A model generated the notes under the pieces. The model was not told the origin of the DNA. It saw nothing but the letters and a program-made list of their open reading frames with translations, and searched no databases. A stretch of 64,000 nt of DNA from Phaseolus vulgaris (taxonomy: Eukaryota; Streptophyta; Magnoliopsida; Fabales; Fabaceae). Positions 1 through 12,602 of the stretch are shown here, one piece after another; the stretch's first letter is position 1; each line of letters begins with the position of its first letter. A program made the position numbers and the translations under genes. The stretch is from positions 14,955,516-15,019,515 of the forward strand of contig NC_023754.2 of assembly GCF_000499845.2 (NCBI RefSeq), in the 5' to 3' direction.

Positions 1-773
1 ACTAATGTGAAATAACTTTTATAATTTAGTCTGTACATAAGCTAATTCTAGCTTATGGGAAAACTGATTTTATTTTTTCTTCTTATCTTTTTCTACTAAA
101 AGTATTTATGGAAAATATTTTTTATCATGCCCTTTGGCATGTTCATATAAACTTTCTCTTAAACACTCAAGCTTCTTATGTTTGTTAAAATTAACTATGT
201 TAAGGTTTAAAGAAGCTAAATGAAATAGTTTATACGAATTAAATAATATTTAAATTAATTTTAATTTAAGAGAGAAACTTATTTAATTTCTTTTTTCTAC
301 AAGTGTTTGTTGAATAGTTTGTCTAAGTAGTGTTTTAAACCAGTCACTGGTCAGGTCATTGAACAAATTAGTTATAAGGATTCATGACTGCTAAATTTCA
401 TATGAAAGCAAAAGTCTTACGTATCCAAAAGGCTCCTGGATAAGCAAAGGTATGAGAGAAAATAATTGCATGTAGCCTTTTCAATCCATCGACCACTTTA
501 CACCATGTGTATCATATCATTGGTTTCCCACTCAGACCAGTTTAACTGGCTAGTCTGAACTGGCCTAGATAACTATGATTATGAGCGCATAAATGATTAA
601 CTTAGTCTGATAATTGGTTAATACGTAAATGTGACAATGGATGAGGTGTGTATTGTTTTGCGATGCCTTTAGGTAGGATTTACTTCCCTGTAAAATAATG
701 ACACTTGGTTATGACTTATGACCCAGTTTCTTGATTTTCATAAGTTTAAACTGAAGCAGTCAGTGTTTGTCAG
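1..773. other. intronic/upstream DNA of LPXK
   Basis: No exon is visible here. The first recognisable LPXK exon starts at 774, directly after a CAG acceptor, with codons for GYGGGDEV. Family members carry a glycine-rich P-loop segment before this point, and no matching codons occur in 1-773. The stretch is therefore most likely the end of an intron whose upstream exon lies outside the window. Confidence 0.6.
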
Positions 774-2914
774 GGTTATGGTGGCGGGGATGAAGTCAAC
801 ATGCTTCAGAGGCATTTACTTGGGACACCAACTAAGTTTGGTGTTGGTGCTAATCGAGCTGCTGTTGCAAGTCATTTTATCAAAAAATATGGCTACATTG
901 ATATTTGTAAGAGTTCATGGCATGAGAAACAATACCGTGAACTGAAGGTTCAGGATTCTCTTGATTCAGAAAAAATTGGGGTTGTAGTTCTTGACGATGC
1001 TATGCAGGTAATGCAATTCTTCTCCCCACTTGATTATTTCCGTCACTTTGTTAATTTACTATTTCATGATTTTGTTCTTAATTATATCCTGAACATACCC
1101 TGTTCCCCACTTGTGATCTGCTGTGATAGTTATGTTAATTATCATTTCATTAGCTACTGTTTTGCTGTTAGTGACACAAATGCTTCAAATTAAGATTTTA
1201 CTCTTTGCCTTGATATGGCATTTGCTCTAAACCGTATTATCTACATGTAAGGTAGCATTGGAGCTTGTGGCGAGATTTGGATATTGTAATGGTTAATGGA
1301 TTAACTCTTTGGGGTAACCTTCAACTAATGCCGCGGGGACCATTAAGGGAACCTTTGACTGCACTTAGGCGAGCAGATGCAGTTGTAATCCATCATGCAG
1401 ATCTGGTATGATAAAATTATATTTGTAGTTCTTTTTTCAAGAAAAAAATTGCATACCTTTTTGGCTAGCTTTTCTTTCATCAGTGTAGTTTTGCTGTTTG
1501 CATGATCATCTAAGTTTGGCCGAGTTTTAAAAGCTTGTCATATTACTGAAAATTGTACTTTGGTAGCTCAGGTTTCTGAGCATGCTCTCAAGGATATTGA
1601 ATCAATGATCCTAAGGATTAAAAGGTCGGTTCCAATTTTCTTTACAAAAATGGATCCGACGTACTTATTTGAGGTGGGAACTATCAATGCCAAAATAACA
1701 TTGACGGCTCTTCATGAAGCTACTGTATTATGTGTTTCTGCTATTGGTTCTGCAGAGCCTTTTGTGAAGCAGATTCAAAAGGTATTCCTCCATAGTAGTT
1801 TCTCCTTAATGAAATGTATTTTATATCTAGACACAAATATATTGACTGTTTCATTTTAACATCCTAAGACTTATCTACCATTTTATCTAAAGTCATATAA
1901 TTGTGTGATTTCTAAACGTCCAAATCTATTAGAAGTAAAATAACTCAATACTAGTTAATGAAATGCTTAACTAAGTGGGTGAGATTCTTGTCACAGCTGT
2001 TTAATATATCATATAGTAAATACTAAAATATACTAGAAAATTATCGACTATGGAATTGAGAGACAATAAGGGTTAAATGGGTGTTCCAAGCATAATGACT
2101 GACCTGACACACACCAACCTCTTTGTTTGCCATGCTATCTAAATGTAATGTTGTATAGATTTTAAGGATTTTCACTTTCTTTTCTCCTTATTTCTGTCTG
2201 TATTTATTATTTGATCTCTAAACTGCAGACAACTTGATGCTGATGCAGATGGGAGCACTTTATGTTGATCGAATAGATTTCAGTGATCATCATAGATTCC
2301 ATGCCAAGGTACACTTTTCTCCCGAATTTGGAAGAAATAATTTGTTGACTGACGGCATACCATGTTAATTGAAAACACATTTAAACCTGTTATGTGTTCT
2401 TTTTTGCTGATGTGCTGTTAAAATCGACAATGGTTTGAGAGATAACTGCATGAGGATCATATTGAGCCTTGTCTACTTCTATTTTATTAATTTATTTTGA
2501 ATTTTCTTATGTGGTTTAGTTAGACATTGACTAAGATGCTATTTTATACTATTTCAATTAATCCAGGATATTGAAATAATCAGAGCCAAACTTAGAGAAC
2601 TAGAGGGGAAGTTTGGTTCCAAACCAGTTGTTGTAATAACTGAAAAGGTAAGTAGACATACTTCCCATATACATTTTATTGCGTGTAGTGTATGTATTGA
2701 GTTACATATATTTGTTAGCATCTGGAATCACAGCTTTATTTTTTCTTGGCAGGATTATGATAGGGACCCTGAAATTCTTAAGCAATTGTATCCATTTAAA
2801 GTTTTTGTTCTCTGTTCTGCATTGAAGGTTCTACCCTATAGAGGAAGCACAGAGGATAGCTTTAAGAAATTTCTGAAGGACCACTTAAAATTCGAATGGC
2901 CTCCAGTACGTTAG
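774..2914 (+). CDS. LPXK: lipid A (tetraacyldisaccharide) 4'-kinase, 3' part
   Basis: Six exons are visible: 774-1007, 1256-1405, 1572-1781, 2249-2308, 2567-2647 and 2753-2914 (stop TAG). All introns are GT-AG in phase 0, and the exons sum to 897 nt (298 residues plus stop). The peptide starts GYGGGDEVNMLQRHL and continues with VVVLDDAMQHWSLWRDLDI, LMPRGPLREPLTALRRADAV, VDRIDFSDHHRFHAKD and VVVITEKDYDRDPEIL, a run characteristic of the LpxK family. LpxK phosphorylates the tetraacyldisaccharide 1-phosphate precursor of lipid A. In plants the pathway is nuclear-encoded and mitochondrial (family knowledge). The N-terminal part with the P-loop is not in the window, so the gene is cut by the window edge rather than broken. 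No frameshift or internal stop is seen in the six exons. Confidence 0.9.
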
Positions 2915-5345
2915 TCTTATGTCTGTCATTGGTCCTGGTTATTTTTATATAGTTGATGGTATTTTTCCCCCTAATTAGGCAAGGGACCAATAAAGTTGAT
3001 ACATATTGTTTTTCAGAGACTAATAAAACTAGGAATAAAAGGTGAATGATTGAACAACTAAAGTATCTCTGGTTTATAATCTTGAGTAGAGTATATATTT
3101 TTTCAAGACCCGGTTGTACTTTTTTTGATCAGTATATGAAATTCTTAGTAATAGTATTATTTTAATCTCTGAAATGACCAAACGGCAGGTATCATTTGTA
3201 GAGTAATTATTATTTTAGTAATTAGATTGGTCTTTCCCATCTCATGATGTATAAAAGGATGATTCAAATCAATAAATTCTACATCATAATCTAATCACCT
3301 TTCTTGTTTGAAAGTGAACAACCTTTTCAAGTAATTTAACAATTCTGAACAGATATCCTAGATAATATCTTTCCCTGAGATCCTTTCAGAGTTCAAAAGT
3401 AGATTCCACCCATTGTTAACTTTGTGTATTTGATTAAATCTAATACTTGACTAGGACAATGCATGATCCAAAAGATGGATAATTTCTAGACTTGAAGAGA
3501 GTTTCATCTATAAACTAGATTTTATTCTTCAAAGCAAGAATCATGACATCAGGCCAATATTTTTCATTAGGATGAAGAAAACAGGTGTCCAAAGAATCCG
3601 TGGAAGGATTAGTGATTGAAACAAGAGAACAAAAAGGTTTTCAAGATTTTAATGTCTCACATTAATACCAAAACTTAGAACAGGGAAGCGTTGATACCAT
3701 GATGCAAGAAAAGGTAGAGAAGCTAATTTATTGAACATATTCATTCAGACCAACTTGAATATGAAAAGTAAATTTATTTAAAGTTGTAACTGAACTAGTA
3801 CTAACAAAATTACTATAATAATTAAATAATATTAAAATTTTGTAATATATGCCAAAAACTAAAATAAAATATAAATTTATAGGCTAATTTGATAGTTTCT
3901 TTGAATTCTGACCCGTTGACCAACTATGAACTAGACTGTTCCAGAGTCTAAACAAAGATACTGTATACCACCAATACACAATGTAACAATACATAAAAGA
4001 ACCGATAGAGTTATTGTATTTTAGGTAGTACAATATATTGTAATAAATATATTATAATAAAAGACTTTTGAATATATTGTAATAAATGGTTTTTGATATA
4101 CTTGTCATAGACTCAAAGAAAGCAGAGTGTATAGTGTTATTATTAAACTCCTAAATTTTGGATTGGGACAGAGAGGCAAGTAGTTATTTGTAGACATCAC
4201 AACACAAGTTATGATAATAAGTTAAAGTTGTTTAAGATATAACAGTGACTTTTATCCAACTCATTGATAGCTATTGTTGCCACATGCTGGGACAACTTCT
4301 ATCTTCTTTTACTATATTTAACTAAATATTTATCCTCAATTTCGATTAAATAAATGTTATTTAATAATAATTATTCTAAAAATTATTATTATAATTATTC
4401 TAAAAATTATTATTAAAGTTCAAAAATTATTCACGTTGTCTAGAAATCAAATATGTAAAAGGAGTATATTATCTACTTTGCAGATAGTTTGGTAGTAAGC
4501 GTATTTTGTAGCGTCAACCAGAGGAAAAACATACATATAATTGCTCTGTGTGCTCACACACTTTTTTTAAGATAAAATTTTATATTTACATTAATTTTAA
4601 GTTTATGTATTTTTTTTAAAAAAAAATATGTATTATTATTATTATTTAAATATTGGATGTTTAGTATATAATTTGAATGAAAAATAATATAAAGACTAAT
4701 TTTCTTTGGGAGTTTAAGAGGAAAACAGGTGAGATTTTTCCAAGTTTTAGTTTTATTTTCTATAAAATTTTAGTACGTTTTTTATTCCTACATTTTCTAA
4801 AACTGAAGTGGTTTTAGTATCTCAACAAAGACTAAAATTTACTATTTAAAGGAAACTAAAACTTTGAAGGAGAAAAACTCACTTTACCCAATATAAGTTA
4901 AGACTTTATTCTTCTTCTTTTTATAATTATTAGAATTATAAATTAATTATTTCAATAGTTAAATAGCAAACTTAAAGTTTTATATTTAACCAAAATAATG
5001 AGCCACTTCATACTTCTTTCTAACAGTGTTCACGAAATCAAGTGACAAATAATACTAATCAACTTTTTATACTTAGTATAAGTATCTTTTCAGACAAACG
5101 ATTTTGCTTGAATTAAATAAGAACAATATAAATTTTGATATGATTTGTTAACACTACAATTCAAATCAAATCATAGTTAATAGAATATTAAATGCCTTTT
5201 AATATGAAAAACGTCAAATTTTAACGCGAATTAAAGTTAATAGAATCATATTAAAATCTTCACTAATCTCATCAAATTAAACATGAGCTATTAACTTGTA
5301 ATTAAAAAGAATAAAAAATAATCATTTTCTCAAAATAATATCACA
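2915..5345. other. AT-rich spacer
   Basis: No coding exon is recognised. There is a local duplication of an AATTATTCTAAAAATTATTA unit around 4367-4422. Around 3560-3720 there is low-copy-looking sequence whose reverse complement contains TGGTATCAACGC, faintly like a primer-binding site, but no linked open frame supports a retroelement. Confidence 0.5.
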
Positions 5346-5860
5346 TGCTTTAATAATAATAATATACCGATCGGACCCCGAACGATCGAAGATCGGGTTA
5401 AGTAATATTCACAACATAATAAATACATAATAAAGAAGTAATTTCAATTGAATCTGGACGAGTCAAATACACGCTCTGACATATTTGGATAAATATCTCA
5501 AAGTAACGATAAACCGAAAGATACACTCTCATGATTTCAGGGAACCACTATACATGTTCTGATCCACTGACCCATGTTCCAATAGTGTCCAGCCCACACA
5601 GGTAAGGACTCATAAGTCAACTTATAAATAGAACTTCTGAGAAGGGGAAAAAATTCATTTTTCATATCCTACCAGAACACACCAAAAATACTAACACTGA
5701 CTTGAGCGTCGGAGTGCAATCACAGATATCCTAACCAGCGGAGCACACATAGCGAGAAGAAAAACTTCAAGGAACTATGAGACTATCGACACGTCAGCAA
5801 ATTGTGTATCCAGTAAACAGATATTACCTGGACCTCGTCATTCGCACTTATACAAATAAT
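5346..5860 (+). repeat. LTR-like retrotransposon remnant (possible solo LTR)
   Basis: This block is more GC-rich than its flanks. It contains GATCGGACCCCGAACGATCG, a TATA-like CTTATAAATAGA at about 5620, and then GACTTGAGCGTCGGAGTG at about 5700. The last motif is, from general knowledge, common near the U5 end of plant Ty3/gypsy LTRs. No gag or pol frame flanks it, so a solo LTR or fragment is the likely reading. Exact ends are not certain. Confidence 0.5.
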
Positions 5861-6416
5861 AAGAAGATAGAACACGTAAAATATTAAATAAAATTATACT
5901 CCTTTCATCCTAATTATGTGCTGTTTTAGTATTTTCAATTTTTAAATTACAATATATTATTAGTTTTAATCAGTATATAAAAATGTTAAATTAGGGATAA
6001 TTTGAAGTAGAGGAGTATGAAATTATTGCAACATTTTTTTATATAAAATTTAAGTTCATTTAATATATAGTTGAAATGGCATTAATGATGCCGCGTGGAA
6101 ATAAACAGAGTGACTCACTTGTCGGCAATTTTCGTTGTTTCATAACATTCAAAACCTTTCCTTTAATCGTGTGGCTCAAAACTTTTACAACTTTTTTTGA
6201 ATTCAACAATAAAGGAACAAGATATTAAATGACATTTTTTTTTTTCAATTTTTCTTAGTTTTTAGTCATCACTTCACACTTCATTCAATGAACACATTCT
6301 CTTACTTTAGAGTCTTGCTGAAATATAACGTTAATCAAACTCTCGTGGTTAATGTTTTTTGTGTTCAGATTACCAATTGCATCGTCAACCTTCTTCATGA
6401 TTTCTTGCCAAACGAA

Positions 6417-6771
6417 CACTAAAAAAAAATTATTGAATAAAATTCAATTTAAAAAAAATAATAATAATTAGTTATAGTAAAATTAGATATTATTTTAAGA
6501 ATTAAATAATTATTGGTTTCTAAACTAGTTTTTATTATTCATAAATAGTTTATAAATTTGTATCTAATTAGCTACTAAGATTTTTCTACCAAATTTTAAA
6601 TCTAAATAATTTGTAGTTAAAACTTTGGTAGCTATTTAGATACCAGTTTATAAACTATTTAATTAACTAATAATTTTTTTAGTTTCTAAAATAACATCTA
6701 ATTTAGTCACTATAACAATTAATTATTTTGTTTTCTAAAATTGGTTTCTATTCAATGATTTTCTTGTAAAT
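6417..6771. repeat. CACTA-ended palindromic MITE
   Basis: The left arm starts CACTAAAAAAAAATTATTGAA. The reverse complement of the right arm reads TTACAAGAAAATCATTGAAT. Both continue through TTATAGT, AAATTAGAT and TAGTTTATAAA toward a centre near 6600, so almost the whole 355 bp can fold into one hairpin. CACTACAAGAAAA is a known terminus of CACTA-derived miniature elements; both ends here are mutated versions of it. No coding capacity. Confidence 0.7.
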
Positions 6772-7201
6772 AAATAAACCCTAAACATTCACTTAGTCAA
6801 ATTTATTTTGTACTATTATTCCTTTAATTTATTTTTGTACTATTTTTCGATTTTATGTATTCCTTTAATGTGTTATGTGTTTCTCTTTCGTCATTTTTTA
6901 CTTTTTTGAATATTAAATATTGATTATATATTAAAGATCAATTTTCTCATGAAAAAAATGAAATTATTATATTTAATGTTTATTTTTTATTAAGATCTTT
7001 TCATATAAACACTTATCTTATCTCTATAAACTTCTAACTAATCGACCCGACCTATAAGATTACAAATAGTGTACGTAGGTCATTTATGGAGATTCAATAA
7101 ATTCAACGTATAAGTTATAAATTATTTCATATAAGATATTATAACACCTTTAAAATCTCTGTCTTTTTCTTTTACATTTTTTTTTTCAATATAAAACTTA
7201 A

Positions 7202-7242
<41 letters not shown>

Positions 7243-7558
7243 GAATTTGTTAACTTGAAGATAAAGTTAACTTGAGCAGGGGTTAGAGACTTCAACATGA
7301 GTCAAAGTAGAAAGATTATTTTCTTGAGAAAAAGAAAATTTAAATTTGTGATTGTGCCATCAATAATTTATTACAAATCAAAATACAATATGAACTAGAT
7401 TGGATTTGCATTGAATATCTGGGAGTACACTTCGGTTCAATTTCTGTCAAAAAAATCTCCTTTTCACACTCATCAAGTTTTTGATTTTGCATCTTTAAAT
7501 CTCTGACCAACCCTTCTCTGCTTCCACACACACCATTTCTTAGCAAAATCATTCCAAT
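6772..7558. other. AT-rich spacer / upstream region of GDSL gene
   Basis: Holds a (TA)n tract at 7205-7239 and the presumed promoter and 5' UTR of the GDSL gene. No further gene is seen. Confidence 0.5.
7205..7239. repeat. (TA)n microsatellite
   Basis: About 17 perfect TA units, roughly 320 bp upstream of the GDSL gene start. Confidence 0.95.
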
Positions 7559-10220
7559 ATGGACAACAACAGAATTGTGATGGCAAATTTCCTGCTCTTT
7601 CTGTCTTTCTTCATCTTCACCTCAGAACTCTTGGAAGCTCAAAAGGCTCCAGCAGTTTATGTGTTTGGAGACTCACTTGTTGATGTTGGCAACAATAATT
7701 ATTTGAGTTTCTCCATTGAAAAGGCCATTCTTCCTCACTATGGCATTGATTTTCCAACCAAGAAACCAGCAGGGAGATTTACAAATGGCAAGAATGCTGC
7801 AGATTTAATTGGTATGTGATTCAACATTTACTTTCTGCATTGGCTCTTCAGAACTTGCAGACAGTATTTTTATACTGCAGGGTTACTTCCAAGATCAATA
7901 ATCTTTAATTTTCATATTGAAATCTATCTATTCTCCTATTTATTTCTTATATTTAGATATCTAACATGGGCAAAGGGCAAAACTTAAAGACTTTTTTTTT
8001 TCTGCAATGATTTCTTTTGTAAGAAAACCATGGTTGATGGCAAAAGTCCTAAAAGGGTCATTAACATGGGAATCAAAAGTACATTTTTTTTTTGTATTGA
8101 CTTCCCAAAGAAAGTTATAGTTTAAATATGGAATATAGGGAAGTCAAAGGTACTTTGTTTAAACAAAGTGGGAAGTGAAAGATTGACATATTTTCTTTTT
8201 GATTGGAGATAAGAGGTTAGGGGCAATGAAAACTTGTATTGTACATGAAAAGGAGGAAAAAGTTAATGTCATTGTTTTATTTGTTGTTCTTATTTAATTG
8301 TGGTTTGCTAATATTTGCATGAAATGAATTGTTGGGTGACAGCTGAAAAATTGGGTCTACCCACTTCACCACCTTATCTCTCCCTTCTATCTAAAGTCCA
8401 CAATCCCAACAAAAACATATCTTTTTTGGGTGGTGTGAACTTTGCCTCTGGAGGTGCTGGAATATTTAATGCCTCAGATAAAGGTTTTGTAAGTACAATT
8501 CTGATTTTCTCATTCTTTCTCCACTGTTACTTTTATTCATCATATGTGTCTCATTCATAGGAGATTATAGGAATTATCACCTGATTATGATTTCAATCAA
8601 TCTTAAAATGTAATTGAGTTTTTTAATTTATATAAAAAAATCAGATTCCATGTTATTGGGGACAAACAGTAGTAACCAATCATATAATAATTTCTTTCTG
8701 GAGACTGTTATTACTCAGTAAGATCTATATGAAATTCATTCAAGTAATAAATAACATACATTTTTTTGTTCCAAGTATAGAAAAATTACACTACCAATGA
8801 AAAGAACAAAAGTAAAACCAAAATGACCCTTAAGTACTAGAACCATCGCAAATGTGTCCAACACCTCAAAATAATAAGAAAATGACAAAAATAAAGATTT
8901 CTTCTATCAATGAGTTTTCTTATGAGACATTTCTTGCAGATGCAATCAATTCCTTTGCAAAAACAAGTGGACTACTACTCACAAGTGCATGAAAAACTTA
9001 CACAACAAATAGGAGCATCTACTCTTGAGAAACACCTCTCAAAGTCTATCTTCATTGTGGTGATTGGTGGCAATGATGTCTTTGGTTACTTTGACTCAGA
9101 GGATCTTCAAAAGAAAAACACTCCTCAGCAGTATGCAGATTCCATGGCTTCCATATTAAAAGTGCAACTACAGGTAAACACCATGGTTGTAAACAGTAAG
9201 CAACAACTTGGTTTTTTAACTGAAATCAATTTCTCAATATGAAATCAAACATGTGAACATTTTTCTAAAACCATGCTAATGAATATTTCAATGAAACTTT
9301 AGATATCTAAAGATGCACTTACTTACACTTGTATGGGTCAAAACACAAAACTTGTATCATAACATATAATTTATTTTGGTTTGGCAACCTTTTTGCAGAG
9401 ATTATACAACAATGGTGCAAAGAAATTTGGGATTGCTGGTCTTGGTGCAATTGGGTGCTGCCCTGCATACAGGCTTAAGAACAAAACAGAATGTTTTTCT
9501 GCAGCCAATGACTTGTCGGCAAAGTACAATGAAGCTCTTCAATCCATCTTAAAGCAATGGAAATTGGAGAAAAAAGACATGAGTTATTCCTATTTTGATA
9601 CTTATGCTGCAAACCAAGACCTCGTTCACAATTCAACTTCTCATGGTATTAACATATTACCCTTTGTGCCTTTACATTATAATTGGTGTAGATATTGGAT
9701 ATTAGGACACCATACCTCAGACAAACTGTTGAACATAACCTTTTTAAAGTGATCCATAATAAGTTTATAATTATCATTACTTTATAAAAACATGTAATAA
9801 AAACTAGCATTGACTTTTATGTTTCTCATTTAAAGAAGAGTGGTTGTAAAATCATCAGGTTTAAAAGCTACAGAATCATAACTATAAGGCAATTAAACAG
9901 GAAGTGAGTAACAAAAATTTCATGTAAACTTGAACTATAAATGTGCTGAAAAATGTGTTTTGTAGAAGATATTTACCCAAGTTTATACCCCTTTTGCAGG
10001 ATTTAGTAATGTAAAAGATGCTTGTTGTGGACTTGGTGAATTGAATGCCCAAATTCCATGCCTACCAATTTCAAGCATTTGTTCAAACAGACAAGACCAT
10101 GTTTTCTGGGATGCATTCCACCCTACAGAGGCAGCTGCTCGCATCTTTGTGGATGAAATGTTCAATGGACCTTCAAAATTCATATCTCCTATTAATATAG
10201 AACAACTACTAGTCATCTGA
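7559..10220 (+). CDS. GDSL esterase/lipase
   Basis: Five exons: 7559-7811, 8343-8488, 8940-9173, 9399-9645 and 10000-10220 (stop TGA), giving 1101 nt and 366 residues, the usual length for plant GDSL lipases. Residues 1-27 form a hydrophobic signal peptide, so the enzyme is probably secreted. Block I is FGDSLVDVGNNNY with nucleophile Ser39; block II is NFASGGAG near residues 117-124; block III is GGND with Asn178; block V is DAFHP with Asp331 and His334. All four catalytic blocks are therefore intact. The family hydrolyses acyl or acetyl esters of lipids or cell-wall components; the substrate cannot be told from sequence. ATG 7559 is used as start; Met8 is an alternative and would leave a shorter signal peptide. 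Confidence 0.93.
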
Positions 10221-11741
10221 ATTGGCAAATTAGTTATTACACTTTGTAATCTGCCACTCTTTTTCGTGAGATTACTTGTTATAAAACAACAACAGAATAA
10301 AAAGGAAAAAAAAATTATACAAAATTGTCTAAAGGATCCATATCAATAACACTAACCTCCTGCTTCTTAATGTTGCGGTTTCAGTAGTACCAAATTTAGT
10401 CTTCTTAAATAAAGTCTCAAGTCTAAAGTTTGTGATTAAAAACTGATTAGAAAGGTTCTGTATTAAAAATTACCTCACCATTATCATTTAATGATGTGTA
10501 GGTGCAGATTTTCAGAAATAGAGTTAAAATAGAAAGGGTTGGACTCAGTCACTTGTTGATATATTACATTCAATTGTTTTGTTGAGTACAATGGAAGCTC
10601 ATGTTCTGTTGTTTCAGTGGTTATTCTGAACTTTGGATCTCAAACATGCCAATGCAACATAAAACTAACGGTTAGTTTGATTGAATTGATCTTGTCATCC
10701 AAGAACATGGGTAGAAATTATTGTAAGGATCCCGAAGTAGTTGAATGAGAAAACACAATAGCTAAGAAATAAGGAGTAGTAAAATCTGTGAGTAAAAACA
10801 ATTCTAAGCCAAAGAAAGATTTTTGTTCTTCAGCTTCTGAAAACTAAAACAGTTTCTAAAAATTGAAATCCAACACGCCCTGAGAATTCTCTGGAAACTC
10901 AATTTAAAATAGAAAATAAAATGGAAAGGTTTGCTGAAGTTCATTCAAACTTTAATCTCATCCTGACATACATTTTATTGCATTCTTACAAGCACTGTGT
11001 TACAAAAAGATTGAAACATAAGTAATACAAGCCATGTATTATAAATTAAAATGGGTTTTTGACATTATGAATGAAATTTTGTAAAGTGTCATGCATTGTG
11101 TCCACATAGTTGAATGTTTTGTTATCATACTTGTGTTGTAAGTAATATTTCTAGAAGTAAAAAGATAAATTCCTAAATGTTGTTTTGAAAAGAACTCAAT
11201 TATTTTGTAAATAATATTTAATTAATCTTAAATTATTTTTGAAGAGAAGTCAATCAATTTTAAAATAATAAACTTATAATTATATAAAAAGTGCTTTTAT
11301 AAATATATGATAAATAAATGAGTATATTATAACTTTTGATCTAATTTCCTAATCCAAATTTATTAAGAGTTGTTAAAAGACAAACTTTATAACATTCTTG
11401 ATCCTTTCTCACAGTCCACTGGTAGTAAGTGTTCTAATATTTAGTATTTAAATTTTATAGGAGAATAAAACATTACTAAAGAATAGTAAAAAAATAAAGA
11501 AAACTTATTCTATGCAAAACACTGGAACTTAACTAATTAGATAATAGTTTCATGAAATTTATGGTAATGAAAATTCATACAGTTAAATTTATTTTCACAA
11601 TAATACATTAAAATTAAAAAAAACCAACTTTGTCTATGATTACAGTGAAAATAAATATAAACAATAAACAATTTACATACATAAAATAACAGTGACGTAA
11701 TTTTCAAAAGACTAGACTAAGTGTTAAATATACAAAAAACA
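10221..11741. other. spacer between GDSL gene and U1 genes
   Basis: Contains the GDSL 3' UTR, with an AATAAA-like signal near 10286, and then AT-rich unique-looking DNA. No gene or repeat recognised. Confidence 0.5.
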
Positions 11742-11897
11742 AGGGCCGCGCAAAACGCAGGCCCACAGTCACAAATTATGATGTAGGTTCTACAAAAATG
11801 TAGACCTTAGAACAGGAACTATCCCAAGTGCAATGGAGGTTACTGTTCTAGGCCATGGACCTTCTTGATCATCCATTAACCCCATCCAGGTATGTAA
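11742..11897 (-). ncRNA. U1 snRNA, variant copy A
   Basis: On the minus strand the sequence reads TTACATACCTGGATGGGG, then GATGATCAAGAAGG (U1-70K loop), CTCCATTGCACTTGG (U1A loop), TACATCATAATTTGTGA (Sm-site region) and a terminal hairpin ending GCGCGGCCCTT. These follow the order of plant U1 snRNA, and the length of about 156 nt fits. U1 pairs with 5' splice sites in the spliceosome. The recognition segment is ACATACCTG instead of ACTTACCTG, and the last base of the Sm site is A instead of G. Stem-loops remain foldable. It could be a divergent working copy or an early pseudogene; the intact promoter favours the former. Confidence 0.88.
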
Positions 11898-11922
11898 TTT
11901 TATAAGTCATCCAGTTTCAAAC

Positions 11923-11971
11923 TTATAATTCATCATCCAAATATTTTGGCTAACATCTTCTGATGTGGGAC
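11923..11971 (-). promoter_or_regulatory. U1 copy A promoter: USE and TATA box
   Basis: The minus strand has GTCCCACATCA at 11971-11961, matching the plant snRNA upstream sequence element RTCCCACATCG. A TATAA box lies at about 11927-11923, roughly 28 bp upstream of the RNA start. The spacing between the two elements is that expected for a Pol II snRNA gene. Confidence 0.85.
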
Positions 11972-12369
11972 TCTTTTACAAATACTCAAACACAAATGTT
12001 CCCTCCCATATTTTCATCAACAGCTGGATGTGCTAATCTTTGTTGCACAAATCTACTCCCTCACTTAATCTTTCAGCCAGAATTATTCTGTACCAAACAT
12101 CCTTTTCATATTCAATTTACCATACACTGTATAATCAAACAAATAAAAGTGAACTTAGTCTTGACAAAACCAATCAATGAAACTGTTACTGACTATAACG
12201 CTACAATAAATAGACAAACTCAAAAAATATAACCTCTGTAACCAAAACAAAGAAACTCATAAGGATATCAAAAATACTTAATACAAATACACAATTAAAA
12301 CACATGAAAAATTTATATATTGAATTGCTGATGAACTACACAAAAAGTTTAACAACTTATAGATAGAAA
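11972..12369. other. spacer between U1 copies
   Basis: About 400 bp of AT-rich DNA downstream of copy B and upstream of copy A. A short open frame here has no coding features. Confidence 0.5.
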
Positions 12370-12527
12370 GGGCTGCGCGAACGCAAGCCCCTACAACCAC
12401 AAATTATGATGTAGGTTCTGCCCCTTAGGGCAGACCTTAGAGTAGTGCCCCTCCTATGTGCAATGGAGGTCAATACCCTAGGCCTTAGACATTCATGATC
12501 ATCTAATGACCCCACCCAGGTAAGTGA
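12370..12527 (-). ncRNA. U1 snRNA, copy B
   Basis: The minus strand reads TCACTTACCTGGGTGGGGTC, with a standard ACTTACCTG 5' splice-site recognition sequence. GATGATCATGAATG (U1-70K loop), CTCCATTGCACATAGG (U1A loop), CATAATTTGTGG (intact Sm site) and a terminal GGGCUU/AGCCC-type hairpin follow in the proper order. Stem I pairs TTAGA with TCTAA where the usual plant U1 pairs ATGGR with YCCAT, so the pairing is kept despite base changes. Length is about 158 nt. It lies in the same orientation as copy A, about 470 bp upstream of it. Confidence 0.9.
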
Positions 12528-12551
12528 TTATAAAAGATGCAGAAACTTAAG

Positions 12552-12602
12552 TTTTATAGTTCATTCTCTCTCGCGCATTATCTGAAGTTTTCAATGTGGG
12601 AC
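12552..12602 (-). promoter_or_regulatory. U1 copy B promoter: USE and TATA box
   Basis: Minus-strand GTCCCACATTG at 12602-12592 is the upstream sequence element, and TATAAAA at 12558-12552 is the TATA box about 28 bp before the RNA start. The layout matches copy A nearly base for base in spacing. Confidence 0.85.

Noticed and set aside
3560..3720. Retroelement primer-binding-site-like sequence on the minus strand
   Set aside because: The match to a tRNA-Met complement is partial, and no LTR or gag sequence adjoins it.
11963..12232. Plus-strand open frame between the U1 genes
   Set aside because: It overlaps the U1 copy A promoter, has no recognisable domain, and is low-complexity in composition.
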